A DNA stretch of 64,000 nucleotides from Rhizobiaceae bacterium CPCC 101076 (GCA_003347645.1 QDFX01000004.1:62001-126000); one strand, 5' to 3'. Shown: positions 42,385 to 51,487, counted from the first letter of the stretch. The notes: a model not told the origin generated them from the letters alone. Translations and numbers: made by a program.

Positions 42385-43239
42385 ATGGCTCTCTCGTTGA
42401 ATCCTCTGTTCGCCCGTGCCGCTCTCGCCGTGACCCGGTTCGCGGCCCGCACGCCTCTTCTCGCCGCGATCACCCCGAGCGGCGGTGCGATTTCCGTGCC
42501 TGGGATCGCCTATGGACCGGACGGCCGACACAAGCTCGACGTCTATTCACCCCAGAACGCGGACAAGGCTCCCGTTGTCGTCTTCTTCTACGGTGGCTCC
42601 TGGCAGACCGGCGCCCGCCAGTTCTACCGGGCGCTCGGCCACGCGATGGCGGCACGCGGGATCGTCAGCGTCATCGCCGATTATCGGCTCTACCCCAAAG
42701 TCCGCTTTCCCGCCTTCGTCGAGGATTGCGCCTCGGCCTTCGCGTGGGCAAAGGCCAACATCGCCGCTTACGGAGGCGATCCGGAGAAGCTGTTCCTGAT
42801 GGGCCATTCCGCCGGCGCCTATAACGCAGCGATGATCGCGCTCGATCCGAAATGGCTGAAACCGTCCAAGCTGGACCCGGTGCGCGACATACGCGGACTG
42901 ATCGGGCTTTCCGGCCCGTATGATTTCGGCCGGCTCACCGAGGATGTGCTGATCACGATCTTCGGGGGCGACGACCGGTCGGACACGCATCCGATCAATT
43001 TCGTCACGAGCGCCGCGCCGCCCTCCTTACTGATCACGGGTGGACAGGACATCCGCGTCGATCCCGGCAATACGGCACGGTTCGCAAGACGAGTCCGCGA
43101 CGAGGGCGGGTTCGCCGAGGAGATCGTCTATCCGAAGCTCGGCCATCTCGGGCCCGCGCTGGCGTTCGTGGGCCCGCTGCAAAAGCGCATCCCGATCGCC
43201 GATCAAGTGGCGCGCTTCGTAAGAGAGCGATCCGGATAG
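42385..43239 (+). CDS. Alpha/beta hydrolase of the carboxylesterase/lipase group
   Basis: The 284-residue protein has the oxyanion region FFYGGSW near 65, the nucleophile elbow GHSAGAYNA near 141 (Ser), the acid in GGQDIRVDPGN and a C-terminal His in PKLGHLGPA. The layout fits the hormone-sensitive-lipase-like/BD-FAE esterases. It has no signal peptide; the N-terminal hydrophobic stretch is short. It is divergent from the old yellow enzyme with 110 bp between. Substrate unknown. Confidence 0.87.
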   Translation: MALSLNPLFARAALAVTRFAARTPLLAAITPSGGAISVPGIAYGPDGRHKLDVYSPQNADKAPVVVFFYGGSWQTGARQFYRALGHAMAARGIVSVIADYRLYPKVRFPAFVEDCASAFAWAKANIAAYGGDPEKLFLMGHSAGAYNAAMIALDPKWLKPSKLDPVRDIRGLIGLSGPYDFGRLTEDVLITIFGGDDRSDTHPINFVTSAAPPSLLITGGQDIRVDPGNTARFARRVRDEGGFAEEIVYPKLGHLGPALAFVGPLQKRIPIADQVARFVRERSG

Positions 43240-43240
43240 T

Positions 43241-43315
43241 CGGCATCCTCCGGCTTGACCGGAGGATGCATTGTCAGCGCCCTATGGGTCCTCCGGTCAA
43301 GCCGGAGGACGACGT
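43241..43315. repeat. Paired palindromic intergenic repeat (convergent gene gap, copy 3)
   Basis: TCCTCCGG-CTTGA-CCGGAGGA (43246-43266) and TCCTCCGG-TCAAG-CCGGAGGA (43289-43309) lie 22 bp apart. It is nearly identical in its arms to the element at 32342 and occupies the whole gap between convergent genes. Confidence 0.85.
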
Positions 43316-43317
43316 CA

Positions 43318-44064
43318 CTACAGCAGCTCCGCGTAAGGCGGATGCGGGATCGACTGGTGCGCGGCCCGGAGGGCCTTCGACCAGCGGTCGCGCAGATCGC
43401 GGAAATAGGCGTCGTCATCGCCGATCCGGTGCGAGACGGCCGCCTCCAGTTCATCGCGCCGAACCACGAGCACATCGATCGGCAGGCCGACACTCAAGTT
43501 CGACTGGAGCGTCGAATCCATCGAGATGAGCCCGATCTTCAGCGCGTCGCGCACCTCGACATCGTGCGAGATCGCGCGGTCGAGGATCGGCTTGCCGTAT
43601 TTCGGCTCGCCGATCTGCAGATAGGGCGTATCCGGCGTCGCCTCGATCGAATTGCCCTCGGAATAGATGTGATAGAGCCGCATCGGCGCATCGCCGATCT
43701 GACCGCCGAGCAGCACCTTCATGTCGAAGGTCAGCCCGTGCTGCTCGAGCGCCTGGCCATCCATCTCGTAGACGCGCCGCATCGCCCGGCCGACGAGGTG
43801 AGCCGCCTGGAACATGCTCTGCACGTTCATCAGGTTCTCGATCTGGCCTGTCTCCTGATTGAGGATGCCTTCCTGGAGTAAGGCCAGAACCGACTGGCTG
43901 ATAGAGAGATTGCCGCTGGTCGCGACACCGATGACGCGTTCGCCCGGCGTCTCGAACACATGCAGCTTGCGGAACGTCGCGATGTTGTCGATGCCCGCGT
44001 TGGTCCGCGTGTCGGCGATCATGACGAGGCCGCCCGAGACCAGAATTCCCACGCAATAGGTCAT
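43318..44064 (-). CDS. Anbu-type bacterial proteasome-related peptidase
   Basis: The 248-residue protein begins MTYCVGILVSGGLVMIADTRT. After Met removal this exposes Thr1, with Asp17 in IADTRT and a lysine at 32 in FRKLH, the Ntn-hydrolase active-site set. Length and start identify the Anbu (ancestral beta-subunit) family, related to HslV and proteasome beta-subunits. The next three genes upstream are the usual Anbu partners (transglutaminase-like, alpha-E, ATP-grasp). I start at ATG 44064 because Thr must follow Met; ten more codons upstream remain open. Substrates of Anbu are not established. Confidence 0.9.
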   Translation of the reverse strand: MTYCVGILVSGGLVMIADTRTNAGIDNIATFRKLHVFETPGERVIGVATSGNLSISQSVLALLQEGILNQETGQIENLMNVQSMFQAAHLVGRAMRRVYEMDGQALEQHGLTFDMKVLLGGQIGDAPMRLYHIYSEGNSIEATPDTPYLQIGEPKYGKPILDRAISHDVEVRDALKIGLISMDSTLQSNLSVGLPIDVLVVRRDELEAAVSHRIGDDDAYFRDLRDRWSKALRAAHQSIPHPPYAELL

Positions 44065-44100
44065 TGCCGGCGCCCCCAAGCCCCTGTTGTTCATGTTTTA

Positions 44101-44919
44101 TCAGGCTTGCGCCTGTCGGGCGTCGTCGATCCTCAGACGAACGTCCATGCTCTCCGTCGAACCGCCATAGAATGAGCCGCGGATCGGCGCCGCGTCGAGA
44201 TAATCGAGGCCGACGGCGACGCGCACATAGCCCTCTGTGGCGCAGATCGCATTCGCCGGGTCGAAGCTGACCCAGCCGAGATCCTTGATATAGGCCTCGG
44301 CCCAGGCATGGCTCGCATCCTGCTGCGCATCGCCCGGCTTGTAGAGATAGCCGGACACGTAACGCGCCGGAATGCCGACAGCCCGCGCGGCTCCGATGAA
44401 GATATGAGCCAGGTCCTGACAGACCCCATGACCGGCTGCGAACGCCTCTGCCCCGGTCGTCGTGACGACAGTGGCGCCGGTGTCGAAGGTCACGAGATCG
44501 TGGATCGCGTGCATCAGGGCATGCATGCGATTCAGCGGATTTTCGGAGCCGGCCGCGGTCGCCTGCGCGAAATCGACGATCGCCGGGTCCGCCGCGCTCA
44601 GATTGGTCGGGCGAAGAAACAGTGCGGGCGGAAAGCGCTCGACGGTGCCGCGAACCACACCGGCCTGGTCATCGGTCTCGACGGCGCCTTCGACCCGGAC
44701 ATGGATCTCGGTCAGCGGCCCGTCGATCGTCAGGCTATGCGTGATGTTGCCGAACCAATCGTCACGGCGGGTCATCCGCGCTTCGGTCTGGAGGTGGATC
44801 TGCCAATCGGCAACGAACTGTCCGTGGTGATTGCGCGGCGTGAGGCGCAGCAGCTGGATCGCCGACTTTATGGGCGCGCCGTAACGGTAGACGGTGTCGT
44901 GGGCGATCCGGATGCGCAT
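44101..44919 (-). CDS. Transglutaminase-like cysteine peptidase of the Anbu cluster
   Basis: The roughly 272-residue protein has a bacterial transglutaminase-like N-terminal domain (RIRIAHDTVYRYGAPIK) and the core with catalytic Cys in GHGVCQDLAHIFIGAARAVGIPARYVSG, His in DASHAWAEAYI and Asp in VSFDPANA. Such proteins form a conserved set with alpha-E and ATP-grasp proteins, proposed to make and cut a small peptide-like product. A GTG three codons earlier (44928) overlaps the alpha-E stop and is an equally possible start. Confidence 0.88.
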   Translation of the reverse strand: MRIRIAHDTVYRYGAPIKSAIQLLRLTPRNHHGQFVADWQIHLQTEARMTRRDDWFGNITHSLTIDGPLTEIHVRVEGAVETDDQAGVVRGTVERFPPALFLRPTNLSAADPAIVDFAQATAAGSENPLNRMHALMHAIHDLVTFDTGATVVTTTGAEAFAAGHGVCQDLAHIFIGAARAVGIPARYVSGYLYKPGDAQQDASHAWAEAYIKDLGWVSFDPANAICATEGYVRVAVGLDYLDAAPIRGSFYGGSTESMDVRLRIDDARQAQA

Positions 44920-44924
44920 TGGAA

Positions 44925-45869
44925 TCACAGAAGATATTGGTCGGCGACGGCGTTACCGAGCCTGTTGTTGTCTTCTATGAAAGCCTTGATGAACTCGTGC
45001 AAGCCGCCCTGGAAGATGTCTTCGATGCGGCCGTTACCGAGACGTGAATAAACCTGGCGGGCCAGACGCTGCGAGGGGCCCGCGCGGCCATAATCGTTCG
45101 AGATGTTGTCGAGGTGGCGCGTCAGCTCCGCATAGCAGGCCGCCAGCGAGCGCGGCATCTGCTCCTTCAGGATCAGGAAATCGGCGACCAGCCAGGGCTT
45201 CAGGTTCTGGTGATAGACCCATTGATAGCTGACCAGCGCCGAGACCGAGCGCAGGATCGCGGCCCATTGGTAATAGTCGATGCCGCCGCCAACCTCGGCC
45301 TCCCGGGGCAGGAGCACGTGGTACTTCACGTCGAGCACACGGGCGGTGTTGTCGGCCCGCTCGATGTAGACGCCGATACGGGAGAACCAGAACGCGTCGT
45401 TGCGGAGCATGGTCCGCGCGGCCGAGCCATCGAAGCGGAGCGAGGCCTCCTTCACCCAGTTCAGGAAGGTCGGCAGTTCCTCGAGCCGGAAGTCCTTCGG
45501 CTTGAACTTCCGCATGTCGAGCCAGGCGCCGTTGATCGCCTCCCACATCTCGGAGGTCAGCGAGCCGCGGATCGAACGCGCATTGTGGCGGGCGGTTTCG
45601 AGGCAGGCGCGGATGCTGGATGGGTTCGCATCGGAAACCGCAAGGAATTCGATGACGTTCTCCGGCGTCACCTCGCTGTAGACCGCCTTGAACTGATCAT
45701 AGGCGCTCGCGGTGAGCAGCGCGGATTCCCATTCATTGGTGTGGTCGTGGCCGTACGAGACCGGCATCGACGACAGCCGGTAGGCAACGTCGAGGATGCG
45801 TGCGGTGTTCTCCGCGCGCTCAACATAGCGGGCAAGCCAGTAGAGGCTTTCGGCGTCGCGGCTCAGCAC
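44925..45869 (-). CDS. Alpha-E domain protein of the Anbu cluster
   Basis: The 314-residue helical protein starts with the diagnostic MLSRDAESLYWLARYVERAENTARI of alpha-E proteins and repeats similar wording at IGVYIERADNTARVLD. The biochemical role is unknown. It is co-encoded with ATP-grasp and transglutaminase proteins in many bacteria, consistent with a peptide-ligase-linked system. It overlaps or abuts the transglutaminase start and lies 16 bp after the ATP-grasp gene. Confidence 0.9.
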   Translation of the reverse strand: MLSRDAESLYWLARYVERAENTARILDVAYRLSSMPVSYGHDHTNEWESALLTASAYDQFKAVYSEVTPENVIEFLAVSDANPSSIRACLETARHNARSIRGSLTSEMWEAINGAWLDMRKFKPKDFRLEELPTFLNWVKEASLRFDGSAARTMLRNDAFWFSRIGVYIERADNTARVLDVKYHVLLPREAEVGGGIDYYQWAAILRSVSALVSYQWVYHQNLKPWLVADFLILKEQMPRSLAACYAELTRHLDNISNDYGRAGPSQRLARQVYSRLGNGRIEDIFQGGLHEFIKAFIEDNNRLGNAVADQYLL

Positions 45870-45885
45870 AAGAAGACCTCGAAAT

Positions 45886-47310
45886 TCATTCGCTGAGCAC
45901 CCAGGTGTCCTTTGTTCCGCCGCCCTGGCTGGAATTGACCACCAGCGAGCCGGGTTTGAGCGCGACGCGGGTCAGGCCGCCCGGCACAATGCGTATTCCC
46001 TGTGTACCGGTGAGAACAAAGGGGCGCAGATCGACATGGCGCGGTTCGAGTCCGCCATTCGCCAGGACCGGGCAGGTGGACAGCGACAGCGTCGGCTGGG
46101 CGATGTAGTTCGCGGGTTTGGCGAGAATGCGCTTCCTGAAGTCCTCGCGCGCCTCCCTGGTCGCGTGGGGTCCGACCAGCATGCCGTAGCCGCCGGAGCC
46201 GTGGACTTCCTTCACCACGAGTTCGTCCAGCCGGTCGATGACATAGGCGAGGCCCTCGTCCTCGCGGCAGCGCCAGGTTGGGACGTTCTTCAGGATCGGC
46301 TCCTCGCCGAGGTAGAACTTCACGACGTCGGGTATGTACGAATAGATCGCCTTGTCGTCAGCGACGCCGGTGCCGGGAGCGTTGCAGATCGCGACATTGC
46401 CGGCGCGCATCGACCCGATCAAACCGGGAGCGCCGAGCGCCGAATCCGGTCGGAACATCAGCGGATCGAGGAAGTCGTCGTCGATGCGGCTATAGATGAC
46501 GTCGACGCGCTGCGGCCCCTGCGTCGTGCGCATGTAGACGATGTCGTCACGGACCATGAGGTCGCGACCCTCGACGAGGCGCACGCCAAGCCGGTCAGCC
46601 AGGAAGGAGTGCTCGTAATAGGCGCTGTTGTACTGGCCGGGCGTCAGCACGACGACGGTCGGATCGGCCTTGGTGCCGTTCGGCGCCATCGACTTCAGCG
46701 TGTTGAGCAGTTCGTTGGCGTAATTGTCGATCGGCAGGATGCGCTGCTGCGCCACCAGATCGGGGAACAGCCGCATCATGATCTCGCGGCCTTCCAGCAT
46801 GTAGGACACGCCGGACGGAGTACGGAGATTATCCTCCAGAACATAGAAGTCTTGGTCGTCGGTACGGACGATATCGATGCCTGCGACCTGCACGTGGACT
46901 CCACCTGGCAGGTCGATGCCGCTCATCTGCGGCCTGTAGTAGGGATTTTGGTAGACGAGGTCCTCGGGAACGATCCCGGCACGCAGGATCTCCTGCTGGC
47001 CGTAAATGTCCTTGAGGAACATGTTCAGCGCCCGGACGCGCTGTTCGAGACCACGAGAAAGCTTCGCCCATTCGACCGCAGCGATGATGCGGGGCACGAT
47101 GTCGAACGGGATCAGCCGCTCCTCACCCTCATTGTCGCCATAGACCGCGAAGGTGATGCCTACCTTGCGGAACAACAATTCCGCCTCTTCCCTGCGCCCT
47201 TCGAGGAGAGCGGGAGGCGCGTCCTTCAGCCAGTTCTTGAAGATTTTGTAAGCGTCCCGACAGCCGCCGTTGGCGCTGCTGGACATCTCGTCGAAATGTG
47301 GGCTGCTCAT
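45886..47310 (-). CDS. Circularly permuted ATP-grasp protein of the Anbu cluster
   Basis: The 474-residue protein matches the circularly permuted ATP-grasp type 2 family (formerly DUF404/DUF407). It carries FDIVPRIIAAVEWAKLSRGLEQRVRALN near residue 70, DDQDFYVLEDNLRTPSGVSY near 150 and KEVHGSGGYGMLVGPHAT near 360, a glycine-rich ATP loop. Such enzymes are proposed to ligate peptide-like amide bonds. It is first of four genes ending with Anbu. Confidence 0.9.
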   Translation of the reverse strand: MSSPHFDEMSSSANGGCRDAYKIFKNWLKDAPPALLEGRREEAELLFRKVGITFAVYGDNEGEERLIPFDIVPRIIAAVEWAKLSRGLEQRVRALNMFLKDIYGQQEILRAGIVPEDLVYQNPYYRPQMSGIDLPGGVHVQVAGIDIVRTDDQDFYVLEDNLRTPSGVSYMLEGREIMMRLFPDLVAQQRILPIDNYANELLNTLKSMAPNGTKADPTVVVLTPGQYNSAYYEHSFLADRLGVRLVEGRDLMVRDDIVYMRTTQGPQRVDVIYSRIDDDFLDPLMFRPDSALGAPGLIGSMRAGNVAICNAPGTGVADDKAIYSYIPDVVKFYLGEEPILKNVPTWRCREDEGLAYVIDRLDELVVKEVHGSGGYGMLVGPHATREAREDFRKRILAKPANYIAQPTLSLSTCPVLANGGLEPRHVDLRPFVLTGTQGIRIVPGGLTRVALKPGSLVVNSSQGGGTKDTWVLSE

Positions 47311-47503
47311 GGAGTCCGCCCATCCGGCGCAAGGCCGCCAGCAATCTCGGGGAAGGGAAACTTGATGATGTCGACGCTCACCGGCATCCGGCCGTACAGG
47401 AACATTGGCTTCAGCTTAGAAGGCTCTTATTTGAGCACAAGCAGATTGAGGCGGCAGGAACGGCCCAACCGCGCAGCATTTGCCTACAATCTGAGCAATT
47501 CTG

Positions 47504-48802
47504 TTACTGCTCGGCGGGTTCCGCAGGGGTGAAGAGCAGCTTGTCGATGCGACGTCCGTCCATATCGACGACCTCGACCGTCCAGTTCTGGACCCGCAGC
47601 CGGTCACCGGTCGATGGAATACGCCCGAGGACCGATAGAACGAGACCCGCCGCCGTGTGAAAGTCCTCGTCCTCGCCGACCTTGATGCCGAGCGATTGCT
47701 CTAGATCATCCACCGAGGTCGCGCCATCGACGAGGAACGACCCGTCCTCGCGGGGGAATATCTCGCGGAACTCGTCAGGCGTCGCGGTTGCCAGATCTCC
47801 GGCGATCGCCTCAAGCACGTCGGTCGGCGTGACGAGGCCTTCGAGCGAACCGAACTCATCGACCACAAGAGCGATATGCGCCGGGTAGGTCTTAAACATG
47901 TTCAGCAGACGAAGGACCGAAATTCCTTCCGGCACATAGACCGGCTGCAGCATCACCGCTTCGATGTTCATCGGCTCGCCGCGCATCATCTGAGCGAGAA
48001 GATCCTTCTTGCGGACGATGCCGAGCGGCTCATCGACATTGCCGCCGCGCGCCACGATGATCCGCGATGCGGAGCCGGTCATCAGCTCCTTGCGGATATC
48101 CTCCTCGCTGTCATCGAGGTCGATCCAGGCGATGTCAGGGCGAGGGACCATGATCGCGGCCACCGGCCGATCTGCGAGGCGGAGCACCCCCTCGAGCATC
48201 TTGTGCTCGACAGGGTCGATGACGCCCGAGGCCGTGCCCTCAGCGATGACGGTGCGGACTTCTTCTTCCGTCACGTGGTCCTTGTCGCTCTCGCGGATGC
48301 GCAGCACCGCGAGGACAAGACTGCCGGAAACGCTGAGCAGGGAGACGAACGGCTTCGCGACCGACGACAGGACGAGCAGCGGGCCCGAGACCATCATGGC
48401 GATGCGCTCCGGCGCCGAGAGCGCTATGCGCTTCGGCACGAGCTCGCCGAGGATCAGCGACAAATAGGTGATCGCGATAACCACGACCGCCACGGCGATC
48501 GGATTGCCGTAGGGGGCGATCGCCGGGATCGTCCCCAGCCATTCGCCGAGCCGCTCGGCGATGGTCGCGCCGCCGAAGGCGCCGGTCAGGATGCCGATCA
48601 GGGTGATGCCGATCTGCACCGCAGACAGGAACCGGCTCGGATCCTCAGCCAGCTTGATGGCCCGCTGCGCCTTCTGATTGCCGTCCCTCGCCAGCGCCTG
48701 CAGACGTGCGTGACGGGCAGAAACGACCGCCAGTTCCGACATCGCGAAGAAGCCATTCAGGATGATGAGGAACAGGATGATCGCAATTTCAAAGACGGGC
48801 AT
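47504..48802 (-). CDS. CNNM/CorC (HlyC) family membrane protein with CBS domains
   Basis: The 432-residue protein has a CNNM membrane domain (about 1-190, four hydrophobic segments; NGFFAMSELAVVSARHARLQALA is the signature), a CBS pair (about 205-330) with VAAIMVPRPDIAWIDLDD, and a CorC_HlyC C-terminal domain ending near VVDMDGRRIDKLLF. Homologues are linked to Mg2+/Co2+ export or resistance; the haemolysin name is historical. Start at ATG 48802, where the membrane domain begins, has AGGA nearby. The 193-bp gap before the ATP-grasp gene shows no recognisable feature. Confidence 0.9.
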   Translation of the reverse strand: MPVFEIAIILFLIILNGFFAMSELAVVSARHARLQALARDGNQKAQRAIKLAEDPSRFLSAVQIGITLIGILTGAFGGATIAERLGEWLGTIPAIAPYGNPIAVAVVVIAITYLSLILGELVPKRIALSAPERIAMMVSGPLLVLSSVAKPFVSLLSVSGSLVLAVLRIRESDKDHVTEEEVRTVIAEGTASGVIDPVEHKMLEGVLRLADRPVAAIMVPRPDIAWIDLDDSEEDIRKELMTGSASRIIVARGGNVDEPLGIVRKKDLLAQMMRGEPMNIEAVMLQPVYVPEGISVLRLLNMFKTYPAHIALVVDEFGSLEGLVTPTDVLEAIAGDLATATPDEFREIFPREDGSFLVDGATSVDDLEQSLGIKVGEDEDFHTAAGLVLSVLGRIPSTGDRLRVQNWTVEVVDMDGRRIDKLLFTPAEPAEQ

Positions 48803-48901
48803 TGGGTCCTGTTTTCGGGGTGATCGAAGGCAGTATCGCATTCCTTCTAGCGAAAAGGCCGCCAATTCGCGAGCCGCGATGATGCGAGACCTTCGACTGC
48901 C

Positions 48902-49318
48902 TTATCGGGCGGACCGTGCCGGAGCCTGACGATCTATATGATCGCGCAGGATTTTCAGGTTGCGGCTATTCGCGCGCCAGAACACGTCGAACACGTCGCC
49001 GAATAGGGGGATCGCGCCGAACACCATGTCGGCGACGATATTGCCGCCCATGCGCAGGAGCTTGTGCTTCGGCACACCCATTCGGTGCGCTTCATAGATC
49101 ATGTAAGCGGCGATGGCCTGTGCGAGCACGTCGCCCACGCCGGGAACGAGACCGATGGCAGCGTCGGCGCCGAGGCGGATGCGGGTGCCGGGGATAGCAA
49201 TCGCGCCGTCCATGATCCAGGCCAGCCGCTCCAGGCGGGCGACGCGATCGGAATGGCTGATCGGGCGGGAGGTGAACGAACGATATTTGCGGCCAGCGGT
49301 CGCGGTTGTCATCGGCAT
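48902..49318 (-). CDS. DUF4112 family protein
   Basis: The 138-residue protein has the DUF4112 pattern: LERLAWIMDGAIAIPGTRIRLG, then DAAIGLVPGVGDVLAQAIAAYMIYEA and GAIPLFGDVFDVFWRANSRN. Glycine-rich hydrophobic helices suggest membrane association. Function unknown. Starts at 49318 and 49312 are both possible; AAGGGA precedes them. Confidence 0.85.
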   Translation of the reverse strand: MPMTTATAGRKYRSFTSRPISHSDRVARLERLAWIMDGAIAIPGTRIRLGADAAIGLVPGVGDVLAQAIAAYMIYEAHRMGVPKHKLLRMGGNIVADMVFGAIPLFGDVFDVFWRANSRNLKILRDHIDRQAPARSAR

Positions 49319-49399
49319 GAATCCCTTCGGCGCGTATGTGGGGATCACGGGCTACGCCGCAATCCCTTCGCTACGTAACGCGCTGCCGCCCAGAAGGAT

Positions 49400-49511
49400 T
49401 CAGACCGAATATGTAATGCCGCCGTCGATACGGATGCTTTGGCCGGTGATATTGCCGCCGCGATCCGACGCGAGCGACGCGATCACCTTGTCCGATATCC
49501 CGCCTCCGATC
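49400..49511 (-). pseudogene. C-terminal remnant of a short-chain dehydrogenase gene
   Basis: Read on the minus strand from the MFS stop, 36 codons plus TGA encode a typical SDR C-terminus: VIASLASDRGGNITGQS followed by IRIDGGITYSV. No N-terminal part exists, as the MFS transporter gene lies directly upstream. It looks like the tail of a deleted SDR gene left by a rearrangement next to the transporter. Confidence 0.75.
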
Positions 49512-50787
49512 AGGCCGGCTGCAGCGTCTGCGCTTCCGAGCGCTTGCGGCCGATCATCAGCGAGATAACAGCAGCGACGAGACCGGTCATGCCGGCGATG
49601 AAGAAGGCCGCGAAATAATCGCCCTGTACGCTCCGCATATAGCCGCCGAAGAAGGCCGCGCTCGCACCACCGAGCTGATGGCCGGCGACGATCCAGCCGA
49701 ACACGACCGGGCCGATGCGGTTTCCGAACGCCTCATTGGTCAGCCGAAGCGTCGGCGGGACGGTCGCGATCCAGTCGAGGCCATAGAACACCGCGAAGAA
49801 GGTCAGGCTGTAGAACGAGAAGTCCGAGAACGGCAGATACATCAGCGAAAGGCCGCGCAGGCCGTAATAGAAGAACAGGAGCACGCGCGGATTGTAGCGG
49901 TCGGTCAGCCAGCCCGAGAGCGTGGTTCCGATCAGATCGAAGATTCCCATCAGCGCGAGCAGGCCGGCAGCCCGGACCTCCGGGATTCCCTGGTCGATGC
50001 AGAGCGAGATCAGATGCGTGCCGACGAGGCCGTTGGTGGTGAAGCCGCAGACGAAGAAGGTGGCGAACAGGAGCCAGAACACCTTGGTCTTCGACGCTAG
50101 AACGAGGCTGCCGATGGCCAGTTGCAGCGGTCCCTCGCCATTGTGTGCAGGCGCGGGCTCGTCTTCGGTCGCGCCATAACGGCGTAGACCGATTGAGGAC
50201 GGCCGCTCGGGGACAAGCAGGAGGACGAGCGGGATCAGGACCAGCGGACCGACCGCGACGGCCAGAACCACCGCCTGCCAGCCGAACGCCTCCGAGAGAG
50301 CGGCGAGCGCCGGGACGAAGATCAGGGTGCCGGTGGCGGTCGAGGCCGTCAGCACGCCCATCGCAAGGCCGCGATTGGTGGCGAACCAGCGGTTGGAGAC
50401 CGTCGCGGCGAGGACCACCGCGATACAGCCCGAGCCGAGGCCCGAGAACACGCCCCAGGTCGCGACCAGATGCCAGGGCTCGGTCATGAAATAGCTCGAC
50501 CCGGTCGCGACCGACATCAGCGCCAGCGCGCCGACGAGGGTCCGCCTCATGCCGACCTTGTCCATCAGCGCGGCGGCGAACGGACCGACGAGGCCATAGA
50601 GGAAAATGCCGATCGCGGCCGACAGCGAGACCGTCGCCTTGCTCCAGCCGAAGGCCTGCTCAAGCGGCGTCAGAAGAACGCCCGGCGCTCCGCGCGTGCC
50701 CGCCGAAACGAGGAGGCAAAGGAAGATGACGCCGACGACAATGAAGGCGTAGTTCTGGCCAAGGGCGCGGAGGCGAGCTATATGCAT
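49510..50787 (-). CDS. Major facilitator superfamily transporter, TetR-controlled
   Basis: The 425-residue protein has about twelve hydrophobic segments. MFS landmarks are LYGLVGPFAAALMDKVGMRRT after helix 2 and the equivalent loop GWLTDRYNPR in the second half. It resembles oxalate/monocarboxylate-type MFS carriers. Its ATG lies immediately beside a perfect 17-bp inverted repeat shared with the divergent TetR gene, so repression by that regulator is likely. There is no clear ribosome site between operator and ATG. Substrate unknown. Confidence 0.87.
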   Translation of the reverse strand: MHIARLRALGQNYAFIVVGVIFLCLLVSAGTRGAPGVLLTPLEQAFGWSKATVSLSAAIGIFLYGLVGPFAAALMDKVGMRRTLVGALALMSVATGSSYFMTEPWHLVATWGVFSGLGSGCIAVVLAATVSNRWFATNRGLAMGVLTASTATGTLIFVPALAALSEAFGWQAVVLAVAVGPLVLIPLVLLLVPERPSSIGLRRYGATEDEPAPAHNGEGPLQLAIGSLVLASKTKVFWLLFATFFVCGFTTNGLVGTHLISLCIDQGIPEVRAAGLLALMGIFDLIGTTLSGWLTDRYNPRVLLFFYYGLRGLSLMYLPFSDFSFYSLTFFAVFYGLDWIATVPPTLRLTNEAFGNRIGPVVFGWIVAGHQLGGASAAFFGGYMRSVQGDYFAAFFIAGMTGLVAAVISLMIGRKRSEAQTLQPA

Positions 50788-50835
50788 GTTACCGACCGGT
50801 ACGTGGAGCCCAACAACTACGTACCGGTCGGTAAC
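50788..50835. promoter_or_regulatory. TetR-type operator between the MFS and tetR-like genes
   Basis: GTTACCGACCGGTACGT (50788-50804) and its exact complement (50819-50835) form a 17-bp perfect inverted repeat with a 14-bp spacer. Each arm itself contains an ACCGACCGGT-type near-palindrome. It touches the MFS start codon and lies 24 bp before the TetR start. Confidence 0.85.
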
Positions 50836-50859
50836 ATTGTCAAGTCACGGTTTGTGGTC

Positions 50860-51450
50860 ATGCCCATCAACTCGCCTGATGCGCCGCCTCCGAGAGCCAA
50901 GGATCGGATCCGCGAAACCGCGCGCGATCTGTTCTACCGCCTGGGAATTCGCGCGGTCGGCGTCGAGGAGATCGTCTCCCGCGCGGGCGTTACCAAGCCG
51001 AGCCTCTACCGCAGCTTCCAGTCAAAAGATGACCTCGCGGTGGCCTACCTGCAGGACTACGACGCGCGATTCTGGGCGAAGTTCAACGAGGCGGTGGATG
51101 CCCATCCGGGCGATCCGCGCAAGCAGATCGTCGAATTCCTGACGCGGCTGGGCGAGCGTGCCCGCCTTCCGGCCTATCGCGGTTGCGGGCTGACGAACGC
51201 CGCCGTCGAATATCCCGAGGCCGAGCACCCGGCCCGCAAGGTCGCCGAGGCAAACAAGACGGCGCTCCGCGCGAAACTTCGCCAGATGGCGACCGAGATG
51301 GGCGCCCGGGATGCCGCAAGGCTCGGCGACGGGCTGATGCTCCTGATCGAGGGCAGCTACGCGACGAGCCAGCTCTTCCATGGCGAAGGGCCCGCCAGCG
51401 CCGCGGCGGAATGCGCCGATCACCTGATCGCGGCGAGCACCGCCCGCTGA
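50860..51450 (+). CDS. TetR family transcriptional regulator
   Basis: The 196-residue protein has an N-terminal TetR HTH (KDRIRETARDLFYRLGIRAVGVEEI, then GVTKPSLYRSFQSKDDLAVAYL) and a ligand-binding C-terminal half of the DhaR/YcdC-like type. It is divergent from the MFS gene with a large palindrome between, so it probably represses both. ATG 50860 directly precedes the HTH; longer upstream frames run into the MFS promoter region. Confidence 0.9.
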   Translation: MPINSPDAPPPRAKDRIRETARDLFYRLGIRAVGVEEIVSRAGVTKPSLYRSFQSKDDLAVAYLQDYDARFWAKFNEAVDAHPGDPRKQIVEFLTRLGERARLPAYRGCGLTNAAVEYPEAEHPARKVAEANKTALRAKLRQMATEMGARDAARLGDGLMLLIEGSYATSQLFHGEGPASAAAECADHLIAASTAR

Positions 51451-51455
51451 CATGG

Positions 51456-51480
51456 AAGGGCCCGCCGAAGCGGGCCTTTG
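51456..51480 (+). terminator. Intrinsic terminator after the TetR gene
   Basis: AAGGGCCCGC pairs with GCGGGCCTTT (10 bp including one G-T pair) around CGAA; the T-run is short. It lies between convergent genes and may serve both. Confidence 0.7.
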
Positions 51481-51487
51481 AATATCC

